The notes beneath the pieces are model-generated. The model saw only the letters and a program-made list of their open reading frames with translations. It searched no databases and was not told the DNA's origin. From the NCBI GenBank assembly GCA_963681505.1, contig OY811976.1, positions 3,515,588-3,579,587 of the forward strand: DNA of 64,000 nt, given 5' to 3'. Source of the DNA: Eunapius fragilis (Eukaryota > Porifera > Demospongiae > Spongillida > Spongillidae). Below, piece after piece: positions 11,332 to 23,057 of the stretch (its first letter is position 1; each line of letters opens with the position of its first letter). Both the position numbers and the translations under genes were made by a program.

Positions 11332-12137
11332 TATTTATACGCTCCGAGTATACGCTATATGTTTTTCAAACTATAAACGCACTTAACTTTCTTACTTTAG
11401 AAACACATAGTTACATGATGTAATAATATTGCAACGCTACAGTAAAAATTACTTATATAGGGGTTTGGGGGGCGCCATAACCAAGGGAGGGGGGGGGGTG
11501 CCATGCCCCCCCCCTCCCCTCCCCCCCCCCCCCCCCCCCCCCCCCCCCAGGGGCCGCCAATGCACATGGTGCCAGATTTGAGCATTAACAGGAATAGTAT
11601 GTAGAAGCGTCAAGCTTTTTGTTGATTCTCTGACAACTGTCGCATGTGTTCACCTAATAAAAGCAATACATACTTAAGCCTATGATTACAATGCGTGGTC
11701 ACAATCTTACGTATGATTTCACATCTGTATACAGCCCAGGCCAGTAGTACTTCGATGTAATAGCACTATTTGTCCTATTAACTCCGAAGTGACCAGATCT
11801 CGTCGTGGGTTAAGGAGACAATCCTCTGCCGCTGATCTATACTCTCTACAACAGCAGCGTTTTGACAACTATCGTCTACTTGTTGTATGCACAAGAAGAG
11901 AAGCAATCTGATGTTACATGCTTGAGACTGCAAAACGTGGTTTCGATTCTCGCGTGTAGTATAAGTCAGCGCGAAAAATTTGGCCCCTCTTTCGTAATGT
12001 TTGCTTGTCCGATTTCAAAAATGTAGATGGATACACTCCGTTTAAAATATCTCTTCAAAGGAAAACCACCCGTCCTTTTTCTCTTCGTCACTCGCCATAT
12101 GTGTGCTTACTAGAAGTGTATGATGTAAATTTATAAG
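11332..12137. other. Unassigned region with a long G/C homopolymer tract
   Basis: No gene recognised. At about 11470-11550 runs of G are followed by a long run of C, which could fold back. Reading frames through it are glycine/proline artefacts. Similar G or C runs elsewhere in this window mark the interior of small TIR elements, so this may be a decayed one; I could not find its paired ends. Confidence 0.5.
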
Positions 12138-12222
12138 GGTCCCCATACCTACGCAAGGGTCCCCAGTTCTACGTAGAATTGGGGACGCGGGATCCCCAAT
12201 ACTACGGGGTCCCCATTTCTAC
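12138..12222. repeat. GGTCCCC hairpin cluster
   Basis: Three GGTCCCCA motifs alternate with inverse copies. The centre (12159-12186) is a 28-bp palindrome with one mismatched pair, built around TTCTACGTAGAA. The block is absent beside the related THAP copy at 35.8 kb, so it was probably inserted here. Confidence 0.6.
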
Positions 12223-12365
12223 CTGACACCGGTTTGTACAAACTAAATTGTGAACAGGGTTTCTTTAATAACTTGTCTTTTTTGGGACTCACTTGTTCTT
12301 TGGAATCATGCAATGTTCTCTGGTCTGACAAATGTCTTATTGGCTGCCACTTAGTTGTAACTTAA

Positions 12366-12668
12366 TCACATCTTCAACCATGTCATGTAAATAGGTTGCT
12401 TTCGCTGGATGTAGTCCTCGCGAATGAAATGGTCGCTACATACACGAGCGTTTGCATCATTTATGGAAACATGAACAAGTAACCACTGAAACAAGTGATC
12501 TCTATATTATTTCAGCATTCGATATTCGCGTACGCAAGGCGAAAAGCACGAACAAAAACTTACCTGATGAAGCAGAGGTGGGTTCTTTCTTGGCAAACGA
12601 TGAAAACTAACACCCTTTGTCAACTTATTATCTCGATTCATACATCCTTTGGCAATGCAGTGAGGCAA
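12366..12668 (-). pseudogene. THAP-domain gene remnant, start codon lost
   Basis: Two exons, complement(12564..12668) and complement(12366..12485), are closely related to the intact copy at 35799-36221. The first would encode the C2CH zinc-binding start (HCIAKGCMNRD, VSFHRLPRK) but its ATG is TTG. The second keeps ARVCSDHFIREDY but then shifts frame and ends early. It sits just upstream of DIRS-like fragments, as in the other copy. Confidence 0.8.
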
Positions 12669-12964
12669 TCTATATACGCGCGCAATGGAGTCCTAGCTAG
12701 GACCAATGACGTAGACAGTATTTGATTTTAATAAAAACATGGCGACCAAATGTGATGTGTTATCTTCAATGTATCTTGAATATAAAAGCAAATATTTACT
12801 ACATGATATTTGCAGTTCTTATTTTCTACTCAAATGCTATAAACTGAGATACAATTATTTTTTCGTGGCAGTTCCCCTTAATGGAAGCGATTATCAGTGC
12901 GCTTAGCCTTATAGATACATCCGATCCTAAACGCCAGCTTTATGAATCATCTTTCACAAGCGAA

Positions 12965-13860
12965 GATACTCTAGTCAATGTAAATGTAAGCTATGCTGCA
13001 TTCTTTTATACACAAGTGCTGGGTCACAGGCTACGGAGGGGTGCACCCCGCTAAGGCCTGCCCCCTTGCCTGGGACTACGTGAGCTCCAGCAACTGAATG
13101 ATCATCCTTACAAGGCCTGCGTCTCCTGGCGGTGTGCATGTCCATCGGCTACAACGGACCTCGCTTTCCTTTCACTGCACGCAACCTAATTTCACTGTCC
13201 ATTACTCCACAATTGACGATGTGGTGGGGCTCCTTAGCAGATTTGAAAAAGGAGCCATGATGGCCAAGGTTGACCTAAAATCTGCATTCAGAATGGTTCC
13301 AATCGAGGTCTCTGAATGGAATTTCAGGCCTCTGAATGGAGTTCGAGGCCTCTGAGTGGAGTTCCCATTCAGAGGCGCCTGGATTGGAACCATTCTGAAT
13401 GCAGATTTTTAAGGAGGCTCCACCACCATATCCATCTTAATTCTGAAGCCAGAGCTGACATACATGTACTATGGTGGAACCGCTTCCTACCATCTTGGAA
13501 TGGCATTTCTATGTTTCATCTCTCCAGATTGGAAATATTGCAGAGCCCATCCATGCAGTTGTACACGAAAACCACCGTTACCTGTGGTTTTGGGGCCAAC
13601 TTGGATGGGGCCTGGTTCGGATAGATCGAGGGAACTGCCCACATGCACCAGTGCCTCAAGAGCTGGCAGAGCTCTAGAAGGTCGCCTGAGACACCTCCTC
13701 CACAGAGCTGTGGCCCCTTCAACGTCCACCACGTACAGGGCAGGGATCAGGAAGTGCTACGCCTTCTGTCACAAATTTAACCCAGGAAAAAAGCACTCCA
13801 TCAACCTTTTACTGCGTATCATCTCATTCAAACGGGGAGTGAGGAAGGATCGACTATGGG
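12965..13860 (+). pseudogene. DIRS/Ngaro-like retroelement fragments, copy A
   Basis: Broken frames encode part of a DIRS-type RT (YSTIDDVVGLL then MMAKVDLKSAFRMVPI, 13202-13310), an RNase H piece (LDGAWFG region about 13560-13630) and the start of a tyrosine-recombinase-like domain (APSTSTTYRAGIRKCYAFC, about 13710-13775). The catalytic part of the recombinase is absent. Related copies lie at 36.5-37.4 kb and 53.6-54.0 kb. Confidence 0.72.
13277..13410. repeat. Inverted duplication inside the DIRS-like RT
   Basis: The RT segment AAATCTGCATTCAGAATGG (arm of about 27 bp) recurs inverted about 105 bp downstream, with three CCTCTGAATGGA-like repeats in the loop. The result is a strong hairpin. 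Copy B (36818-36951) carries the same structure with small changes. Confidence 0.8.
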
Positions 13861-13869
13861 AGAGGGATG

Positions 13870-14560
13870 TTTATCAAAGCGGGCATGCTTACCCCTCTTG
13901 ACTTCGTGCCTCGAGGGGGTAGCCGGGGACATGGTAGTGAAGGCAGAAGGGGGCGATGAGGATGCTGCTCTCCCGCCACCTGGAGTGGTGGGTCCTCTCG
14001 CGCCGCTTGAACTACTTCTTCTTGCATGCGCGTCGGAGTCGCTGGACTCAGACGACGAGCTGCTTACCGAAGATGAGGATCAGTTGTGGCATCGTTTCTC
14101 GGTCTTTGCCTTTTTGGCACGATTGTGAGGAGCTTGCTTCGTACCTCTCGAACCGATTGCTCGTCTAATATATACCCATAGCAGAACGCAGTAACAAAGA
14201 GACTTCCCATATTCAAGGGCGTAGACAAGTTTTTCAAACTGGGGGGGCTAGTTATTAATAAACCAAGTTATCCAAACTAATTATAGTACATCCGGTTGGT
14301 TTATTAATTAAGTTTGCTAGTTATTAAAAAACTGCCCAAAAAACTGGGGGGGCTTAAGCCCCCCCTGCCCCCCCCCCCCCCCCCCTTGTCTACGCCCTTG
14401 CATATCCTTTTGGTAAGCTTACAAACGTGTCCCGACAACGGACCACGTCTTCAATGACTCGGAACCGTTCATCCTTAACTTTGGCATGCCCCATACGTTC
14501 ACCCACCGAAGTGACTGAATCAAACGTTTTTCTGTATATTACCTCTGGTTACATCATCCA
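13870..14560 (-). pseudogene. Unrecognised minus-strand frame next to the DIRS-like fragments, copy A
   Basis: It corresponds to the open 149-codon frame at complement(37376..37825) in copy B, here interrupted by the small TIR element at 14214-14400. I do not recognise the family; it may be a gag-like part of the DIRS-like element or non-coding. Confidence 0.3.
14214..14400. mobile_element. 187-bp MITE with CAAGGGCGTAGACAAG ends
   Basis: Left end CAAGGGCGTAGACAAG is matched by the inverse at the right end. The interior has G and C runs. CATAT flanks it on both sides (with one extra T on the left), and the paralogous segment near 37731 reads CCCATATCCTT without the insertion, so the empty site is visible in this window. 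Confidence 0.88.
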
Positions 14561-14961
14561 TCTCTAGCCTTACCGCCATAACCGATAACTTCGATCGATA
14601 ACTAAAGTATGCAATTAGCGCTTACAGTACCTCAAATCAGATTGTTCGCCCCCCAACATATATGCATTCCGGGAGAGCTGGACAGAAACTTGTACAGGAA
14701 GCCACCAAACCCACTTCTCGCGTAGCGGTGATGTAACCATCCGATGTGGGTCTGGATACGAGACTAGAAACGTCACAAGTGCAGCACATTGTTAACTTCT
14801 GTAGCAGTAAGAGATGGACATTGAAATATTTTACTCAGATTATCCGAAAGCTGTAAAATGAACCAACCAAGTCTAAACCAAATAAGAAATCAAAGTTCCC
14901 AGTCGTAGCCTCCACTCAAACAAAACAGTCATGATTGTCGTTAGCGGATATTGGTTATGAG

Positions 14962-15492
14962 TAGGCCTGTCGAAAAAATTCCACCGGAATTTCGGAAATT
15001 TTAGGCAGTTTCTAATTTCACAAAATGCCAGCATTTTCCAATTATATACACATCGCATACTACCGACAACGGGTCAGTAAACCACAAAAACTAACAGTAT
15101 GCAGAAATATACGGTTTTTCACTAATATGGCGATCAACGAGGTCCCATCGTCCTAATTGGCCAGAAAAAGACAATCGAAGATGGCCAGACCCAAGGTCAC
15201 TGTAGCAGCAGGCATCGCTAACGTGGCTGCTTTGTTGTCGTCTTTTGCAATCCAGCAGCGTACGGGTGTTGCACTCGAATCGTCGTACTTAGTTGTTGGG
15301 CCTTCTCCATTTCCAATTTGTGTGCCTGGCCTTTCCTCTTCTTCCGCCGCTTCTTTGTGTGTTGGACTATCGTGACGGTTAAAAAGATAACCGGCATTTT
15401 TTGGTGGAATTTGGAAATTTTACGGAGCATTTTTTGCTTATTACGGTCGGAATTTTTGAGAATTTTTGTGTGGCATTTTTTCGACAGGCCTA
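14962..15492. mobile_element. 531-bp non-autonomous hAT element
   Basis: Inverted ends TAGGCCTGTCGAAAAA are flanked by a perfect 8-bp duplication GTTATGAG (14954-14961 and 15493-15500). An 8-bp duplication and TAGG-type ends fit the hAT superfamily. No transposase frame is seen inside. Confidence 0.93.
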
Positions 15493-15499
15493 GTTATGA

Positions 15500-16204
15500 G
15501 ATTGGTGAAAATAACGCTTAATAATTTTCCGGTCGGGGAAAAAAACTGGTCCGGCCATGGCCTGACCAACCGGGCTGGCTGCTACGGCCCGGTGCCTATA
15601 TGAGCTTGACAGAAACGAGGCTGATCCAGAACAGTAGATGGCCTGTGAGCGCGACCACCCCTGTAAGTCCAGAAAATAATTCGTAACGATTTTTTATTTA
15701 TTTACTTTACAGACCAAAAGCAGTTGCTGGTGGGCTCTTCATATCTGGGGAGGGGTCTGCTGAAACTAAGAATTGTTGCAGTCCAAATGGACACCATGTC
15801 ATTATCACCCACATAATATGAATATGGGAGTTCATATAAGCTATTATTTACAACAAAATGCTTAGTTTCAAAGTTGTCAATTGTGTGGCTGGTTAAATTG
15901 CAGGTGTGAAGTGTGTGAGAATTATGAATAACGCAACAAAATAAAAAATTGTCTAGTGCGAAATATAGGACTATTACATTCTCCTTCTTATTAGACCCTT
16001 GTATCCTTCCTTCTTACACCCCTAATGCCTTCCAATCTTATATGCCACCAACTTTCTCATAAAGAATGTTTTCATTACTTAAAATATCCCTGATAGGTCC
16101 TTTTTCGCTGCTTCGCGATCGACATCATACAAATTGATTTAATATTTATTATAAATGTATACATTCAGTGTAAGATTAAATTTGGGCGGGTATGGCACAG
16201 TGCG
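15500..16204. other. Downstream flank of secreted gene A
   Basis: Conserved block shared with 42205-42775 and 55215-55631 (and inverted at 51310-51860). It includes TGCGAAATATAGGAC (about 15957), which recurs inverted on the other side of the gene near 17021. No other gene seen. Confidence 0.6.
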
Positions 16205-16813
16205 TCATGCACACCGATCGCGAAAAACTGATCTAATTTCGTCATTGTAACTACCGAGATTGTTGGTGATCCATTCATCGCACGATGCGGGTTTGCTACC
16301 TTTGAATGTAGTATGCAAAACATTCACAATCTCCGCTGTACTGCAGTAAGCAGACAGATCGTTGCATGAAAACGATTGTAGCGATGATGATAGCTGAAAT
16401 ATTACAAGTAGTGAATAAAGAACCCATGCCACATTGTAATTCTTTGCTCTTACCCATGCGCACGAGTTGTTGATAACAACATCCTTGATTGCCATCAATG
16501 CATAGAACTGGCTCTCACTGGTGTTTTCACGTGACCACGGTAAGTTCTTCAAAAGACATACTGCAAGAAGTACCTTGGAAGCCTCATCGGTGATATTTAC
16601 CACCTGTTATAAATGCAAATCTGAAAGTATTATATTGTTTTGGGATACACGCACCGTAGATCGTGGAGCAAAGCAACCAAGGAAAAGAACACCTTTAATA
16701 AGACTTTCCAATTTCTCATCTTTGTCCGCAGAGTTTTGTCTTTTAGTAGGAGCACACTGTACAGTACTGATGGAGATTGCTAGCATTACAGCAAATGTCG
16801 CAATGAACACCAT
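16205..16813 (-). CDS. Secreted six-cysteine protein, copy A (165 aa, 3 exons)
   Basis: Exons complement(16655..16813), complement(16454..16603), complement(16205..16393); all junctions are GT-AG and phase 0. The first exon encodes a signal peptide (MVFIATFAVMLAISISTVQC) followed by APTKRQN and an acidic, helical-looking segment. Exons 2 and 3 hold six cysteines (AVCLL, NSCAW, FSCND, AYCST, ASCDE, DRCA at the C-terminus) and several NxT/S sites. This copy has a further cysteine in exon 1 (LGCFAPRST). Intron 2 is 60 nt, a multiple of three without a stop, so its retention would add 20 residues in frame. A TATATAAAG box lies about 45 bp upstream of the ATG. Function unknown; I do not recognise the family. 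Confidence 0.82.
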
Positions 16814-16919
16814 TTCTGTTTTCCGAGATGGTTTGCAATGATCTATACACAACTTTATATACAAATTAAGGCATGCAGACTGATGAAGGAAACAGAATAT
16901 AGATAGCGCATAATTTTCA

Positions 16920-17880
16920 ATTATGTGTTGCGCGGTGCCACCTTAAATGCGCATAGAATTTCTAGGACATAATGTTAAATGTTGAGAGTGAAATACATAT
17001 ACATGCGTTAAGTTTCGTCCTATATTTTGCACATTCGTCCTAAAAATTCTAGTTTCGTCCTATAGTACAACATGATATGTAGCCCAATCGTCGTGTTTTC
17101 TTTATGTTATGCACTTATGTTTTTCGTGCTTCCCTTGACATTGAAGGAACATATCTTTATCTAAGCATTTTTGTACACATATCAAAACTACAGCAACGTC
17201 ATTCACCTCGCAAGACTCTCCATATACACATGAAGGCAATACGGACTTGACACGCATGGAGATCATGCACGAGCTGGCCGATTTTTAGACGTTCTTCTCA
17301 TCTTCAAAGCGTGATAGTTATCACAAAGGTAGCATGCTAACGTTCCTACGTTCATCTGTTTCTTCAAAGAGGCCCAGCTGGCCAGTTTTAAAATGGGCTG
17401 GCCTCCCTCATAGCGGGCCAGCGGTTAAAAGTCAGGCTTTGACACATGTACATAAAATTCTGTGCTCATGACAATGTGAATAGTCATGCATGCAGTGTGT
17501 TTTACTGCTCGATGTGTGTTTGGAAGGATTATTCTTCTTTAAAGGTACGTGATGAATCTCAGATTTGTTGCTAAGTTACAACCATCGCATTTATGTGGGA
17601 GGGCTGTGATGATAGCAGTACTAGTAGTAATACTTTGAGAATTCCTACTTCAGTGTAAGCAGTGTCAGTGTCTTAAGTCATGCAGGTAAGAAACAGCATT
17701 AGATTGGGTACAATATGCGGACGGGAGTAGCTGTTTGAGTCCTGTGGGTGGAGTATTAATAATGTAATGCAGAACTACATGTAGCAACACATATGTCGTT
17801 GAATGCATGCGTATGTGAGCTCTGAAGTCCAGACTACTGGCTACAGACGGGCTGCCTTCTATTGTGTGCGTATATATATA
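16920..17880. other. Conserved upstream block of secreted gene A
   Basis: Shared with 43540-44650, 56400-57480 and, inverted, 49740-50560 and 63850-64000. It includes TTTCGTCCTATATTT-type repeats and a degenerate stretch near 17375-17445 resembling the GACC/TTTAAA arrays of Ginger ends. A short hydrophobic frame appears in two copies but is broken here, so it is not called as a gene. Confidence 0.55.
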
Positions 17881-17885
17881 TATAT

Positions 17886-18135
17886 GGGACAGTGTCCAGC
17901 TAAATCACACTTATGGTACTTTTTCAAAATTTCCAGAACAAGCAAAAGAAAAGTAACGCTCGCATTGAAATACATGGCTAATTATAAATTCAGCGCCTAA
18001 TAACTTTGTGATGGATAGTCCGATTTAGGATGCGTAAGAACCATTTGACAGAAGCTCATGGGTGTTCAAGGAAAATCAAAAAATTTGAAAACTTGAAAAA
18101 CTAGCCAGAAGGGTGATTCTGCTGGACACTGTCCC
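17886..18135. mobile_element. 250-bp TIR element E1 in a (TA)n tract
   Basis: Ends GGGACAGTGTCCAGC and its inverse are flanked by (TA)n on both sides. It is non-coding. Insertion at TA suggests a Tc1/mariner-like or other TA-targeting family (inference). Confidence 0.85.
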
Positions 18136-18149
18136 ATATATATATATAT

Positions 18150-18399
18150 GGGACAGTGTCCAGCTAAATCACCCTTATGGTAAATTTTCAAAATTTCCAG
18201 AACAAGCAAAAGAAAAGTAACGCTCGCATTGAAATGTATGGCTAATTATAAATTCAGCGCCTAATAACTTTGTGAGGGATAGTCCGATTCTAGATGCGTA
18301 AGGACCATTTGACAGAAGCTTATGGGTGTTCAAGGAAAATCAAAAAATTTGAAAACTTGAAAAACTAGCCAGAAGGGTGATTCTGCTGGACAATGTCCC
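18150..18399. mobile_element. 250-bp TIR element E2, close relative of E1
   Basis: Same length and orientation as E1, with the right end differing by one base (GCTGGACAATGTCCC). A short (TA)n separates the two. Confidence 0.85.
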
Positions 18400-20026
18400 A
18401 TATATATATATATATATGGGACAGTTCACGCGAAACTGGCGTATCACGTTTTTATATATAAAGTTATAAAAATGATTCACTTTGAAATCGCTACATCTCC
18501 CGAACCGTAAATGCTATTGACTTCCTATTTTCAATACTTCATACTACATCATTTCTCTCTGGTAAAATAAATTTTGGGCTCTTGCATTAGCTTCGTGCCA
18601 GTGCTGCAACGTCCGATACCCCTTGGGGTTCAAACCGGCCATATCTTTCGGCAGGACATTTCAATTAACTTCAAATTCGGTTTATACGCAGAGGGGTCCT
18701 GTACCTATCGATTTGTCCTGTTCGTTAATTTTTACTTGATCCGTTACGGAGATACAGCTGTGCAAAGTAATTGCACATTTCTCGTTCATTTCGCGCCATT
18801 AACCTACTCCAACCTGGTTCCCGCTACTCCGAGCACATGAATATACAATAAACCTCCCGTGCCCATGCCACTACATGTACAACTGAAGTGCCACCGTTGT
18901 TCGTACAAACGTCAGTGGTTCTCTTCTATAACAAACAAGATTCGTTAAGCGATCAAAATGCGTGGGATTCAGCTACCATCACCATACAAAATACGGTACG
19001 TACTACCAGTACCGATACGCGCGCACAACAATATGTGTCCCTGTCGATTCGGTCATACTCTTTGGGTGTCACTCATTGCGTGGCCATTTATAGGCTCACA
19101 ACCTATGATAGTACGTCAGAGCCATGAGGTAAAGTGCACGGTGTATCAGCTAGGCTATGGGAGAGACGTGGTCGAGTTAAAGACACATGCAGCGCAGCTA
19201 TGCTGGAACATGTAACCCTTCCTTATTGTCGGGATTTGCGTTCTGCTGGCACATATGTTTTAAACGCCCACCGTTTTTCATTTCATCTGCATGGCTGGCA
19301 CACACACACCCATGAACCAACACATACACACGTCTCACGTCACACTTATACACACTCTTTCCACTACCAGTATTCTTTCCCCTTGCTGTACACCCTGTAA
19401 ATAGTTATGTGCTACATGGATTCACACATAAGCTTTGTCTATTTTGGTTATGTACAGTGCTTTGACTGGCTTACTATCCAACCCTCTTTCTCAATTATTT
19501 ATATTGTGACTGATGTGTTTTTCACGTGTGTAACTGGATTGTGTGTTTTATACACAGTGGTATAGGAGCATGGGGGCAAAGGCCCCCCTCCCAACCCCTC
19601 CCCTCATTGGTTGTATGTACTGGATTAATGTGTTGTACGTACTGGACTATTTGTTCCTGTCTCACAGTACCTGTCACATCATGACGTACCATGCCTCATG
19701 TCCCATATTCCATTACATGCATCCATTTACACACTCACACACTCATACAGACACAACACTCACAACTATCCCATGCCAATCACTAGCTATGAGTGTGTAC
19801 CATTGAGAGGTTTAAAAAGACTTAGGACTTACTATTTATTACCTTCCTTTGTTATATAAAATTTCCAGGGCCCTGATCTTTATCTTTAGGGATAAAGCAG
19901 GAATAATATTCCTGCCAGGCTTAGGTACAAAAGTATGTTTACAGAGTGGTAGATCTACATGTAATATCACAATAGCACAGATTCCTAGAAGGGGCCCATG
20001 TATAATGCTATACATATACACGCACG

Positions 20027-20028
<2 letters not shown>

Positions 20029-20075
<47 letters not shown>
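20029..20075. repeat. (CA)n microsatellite
   Basis: Uninterrupted CA repeat within the left arm; the mirror (GT)n lies at about 24819-24881 in the right arm. Confidence 0.95.
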
Positions 20076-20080
<5 letters not shown>

Positions 20081-20436
20081 ACAAACCAGTGCTACTTAGA
20101 AATAGTGGTTCTGGTGGGTATGACTGTCAGTTTGCTATGACCAGATGCAAAGCCACCCATGGAAGTCACCCATGGAATGTTGACTCTCATGTGATGGTGG
20201 CAAATAGATAGGCTAATGCCTTTGTGTTTAGGACTCTGCCATTAAGAGACATATGGTCACATACCCACCTGAGGATCAGAGCAGTTGGTGTCATTTTTTT
20301 TTTTGGATCTGGGGCAGTGCTACTTCCAAACATGTTACAGACCTGTGAGTTCCATAGGCTTTTGCATTTGGTCATATGTGTAGCAAACTTGACAGTCATC
20401 CTCGCCAGAACCACTAATCCTAAGTAGCATTGGAAT

Positions 20437-20561
<125 letters not shown>

Positions 20562-21771
20562 TGTTTGTGTGTGTAGCATTGGAAATTGGAACCTTTCTTT
20601 CTTGGAGGATGTGCAATTTATTTTTGTAATGTGTTGACAAGGATTGTACAGTATGTACTACCAGTACTGATACTTGCTCACAACATCATGTAGAAATCGT
20701 CTCCCTGTTGATTTGGTTATACACTTTGGGTGCCACTCATTGCGTGACCATTTATAGGCTCACAACCTATAACAGTACGTCAGAGCCATGATATATAGTG
20801 CACGGTGTATCAGCTAGGCTATGGGAGAGGCGTGGTCGAGTTAAAGACACATGCAGCGCAGCTAGGATGGAACACATGTAACCCTTCCTTATTGTCGGGA
20901 TTTGCGTTCTGCTGGCACATATATTTTAAACGCCCACCGTTTTTCATTTCATCTGCATGGCTGGCACACACACACCCATGAACCAACACATACACACGTC
21001 TCACGTCACACTTATACACACTCTTTCCACTATTCTTTTCCCCTTGCTGTACACCCTGTAAATTGTTATGCGCTACATGGATTCACTTATAAGCTTTGTC
21101 TAGTTGAACTTTTTTTCTATGTCTTTCGGTTACAGTGCTTTCACTGGCCTACTATACAACCCTCTTTCTCAACTATTTGTATTCTGACTGATGTGTTTTT
21201 CACGTGTGTAACTGGATTGTGTGTTCTATACACAGTGGTATAGGAGCATGGAGGCTATGGGGTCAAAGTCCCAACAATTTTTTCAGAGGAAGGCCCACCT
21301 CCCAACCCCTCCCCCCATTGGTTGTATGTGCTGGATAAATGTGTTATGTACTGGACGATTTGTTCCTGTCTCACAGTACCTGCCACATCATAACCTACCA
21401 TGCCTCATGTCTCATATTCCATTACATGCATCCATTTACACACTCACAAACTCATATATACACAACACTCACAACTACATGTATCCCATGCCAATCACTA
21501 TATACGCTGAAGCTCTGAGTGTGTACCATTGAGAGGTTTAAAAAGACTTAGGTCTTACTATTTATTACCATCCTTTGTTATACCAGGGCCCTGATCTTTG
21601 TCTTTTGGGATAAAGCAGGAATAATATTCCTGCCGCGGGCGTATATACAAAAGTAGGTCTACTAAAGTCCCTCTTACAGAGTGGTAGATCTACAAGTAAT
21701 ATCACAAAAGATAAATAGCACAGATTCCTAGAAGGGGCCCATGTATAATGCTATACATACACACGCACATG

Positions 21772-21804
<33 letters not shown>

Positions 21805-22168
21805 TACACATACACACACAAACCAGTGCTACTTAGAATTAGTGGTTCTGGTGGGTATGACTGTCAGTTTGCTATGACCAGATGCAAAGCCACCCATGGA
21901 AGTCACCCATGGAATGTTGATTTACATGAGATTGTGGCAAATAGATAGGCTATGTTTAGGACTCTGCAATTAATGAGACATACTGTCACAAACCCACCTG
22001 AGGATCACAGCGCTTGGTGTCATATTTTACGTCTGTTTTTGGATCTGTGGCAGTGCTGCTCCCAAAGATGTTACAGGTGACTTACATAGGCTTTTGCATT
22101 TGGTCGTATGTGTAGCAAATTTGACAGCCATCCTCATAAGGACCACTAATCCTAAGGAGCATTGAAAT

Positions 22169-22172
<4 letters not shown>

Positions 22173-22236
<64 letters not shown>

Positions 22237-22240
22237 TTGT
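22173..22240. repeat. (GT)n microsatellite
   Basis: GT run inside the second, direct copy of the arm unit. Confidence 0.9.
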
Positions 22241-22339
22241 GTATGTGAGTGTATGGTGTATGTCTACGTAGCATTGGAATCTTTCTTTTGCAATTTATTT
22301 TTTGTGATGTGTTGACAAGCTACTTCTAGATCTGCTCAC

Positions 22340-22947
22340 CTAGAGATGGAAGCCTTGCATACAAGTAATAAAGACATTCTTTATGAGAAAATTGATGGCA
22401 TATAGGATTGGAAGGCAAAAGGAAGAAAACAAGGGTCTACTAAGGGGAAATGTAATACGCACACAGTTGAACAACATAATGTCCTACAAATGTGCTAAAT
22501 ATAACATATTTCCTCTATTGCCTGTCAATCATATATACCAACTTAATGTTTTTATTACTTGTTCCATCAATTCTTTTTCTTCATGAGATAGAACATAACT
22601 ATTTTGAAATAAGACCATTAGTGGTGTTACACTGTTTAGGAGGGGTATACTGTGTGGAGGAGGGGGGGGGGGTGTCTCCTGGATGGAATGGTAAAAGGGG
22701 GGAAGGAGATCCCTACGTCGAAGTGTGACATCTATGGAAGAGGGGGTGCCCTGATGTGGAGGAGCAAGGGGCACCTGCTGTGAAGTGGGTGGGGAATCCC
22801 ATGTGAAACAGGTGGGGATGGAAGCACTGATGTGGTGGAGCAAGTAGCATGCATCCATTGGTGGCCTTGTACCAACATATAGGGGCTACCATTGGTGGAG
22901 GTCCAAACGCAGCTTGCTAAGCGTTTTCAAAGCTACCATTGTGTGTG

Positions 22948-22982
<35 letters not shown>

Positions 22983-23016
22983 GTGTGTGTGTGTGTGTGT
23001 GTGTGTTGTGTGTGTG

Positions 23017-23057
<41 letters not shown>

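Noticed and set aside
11397..11585. Gly/Pro-rich reading frame
   Set aside because: Product of a G/C homopolymer tract with no codon structure.
15157..15375. 72-codon frame inside the hAT-type MITE
   Set aside because: No homology recognised; the element is non-coding in structure.
18574..18840. 88-codon frame repeated at 26076-26342 and partly at 45258
   Set aside because: Conservation is explained by the palindromic arms and their fragment. A second frame is equally open, and no motif is recognised.
22529..22858. 109-codon minus-strand frame
   Set aside because: Pro-rich low-complexity translation in the palindrome spacer.
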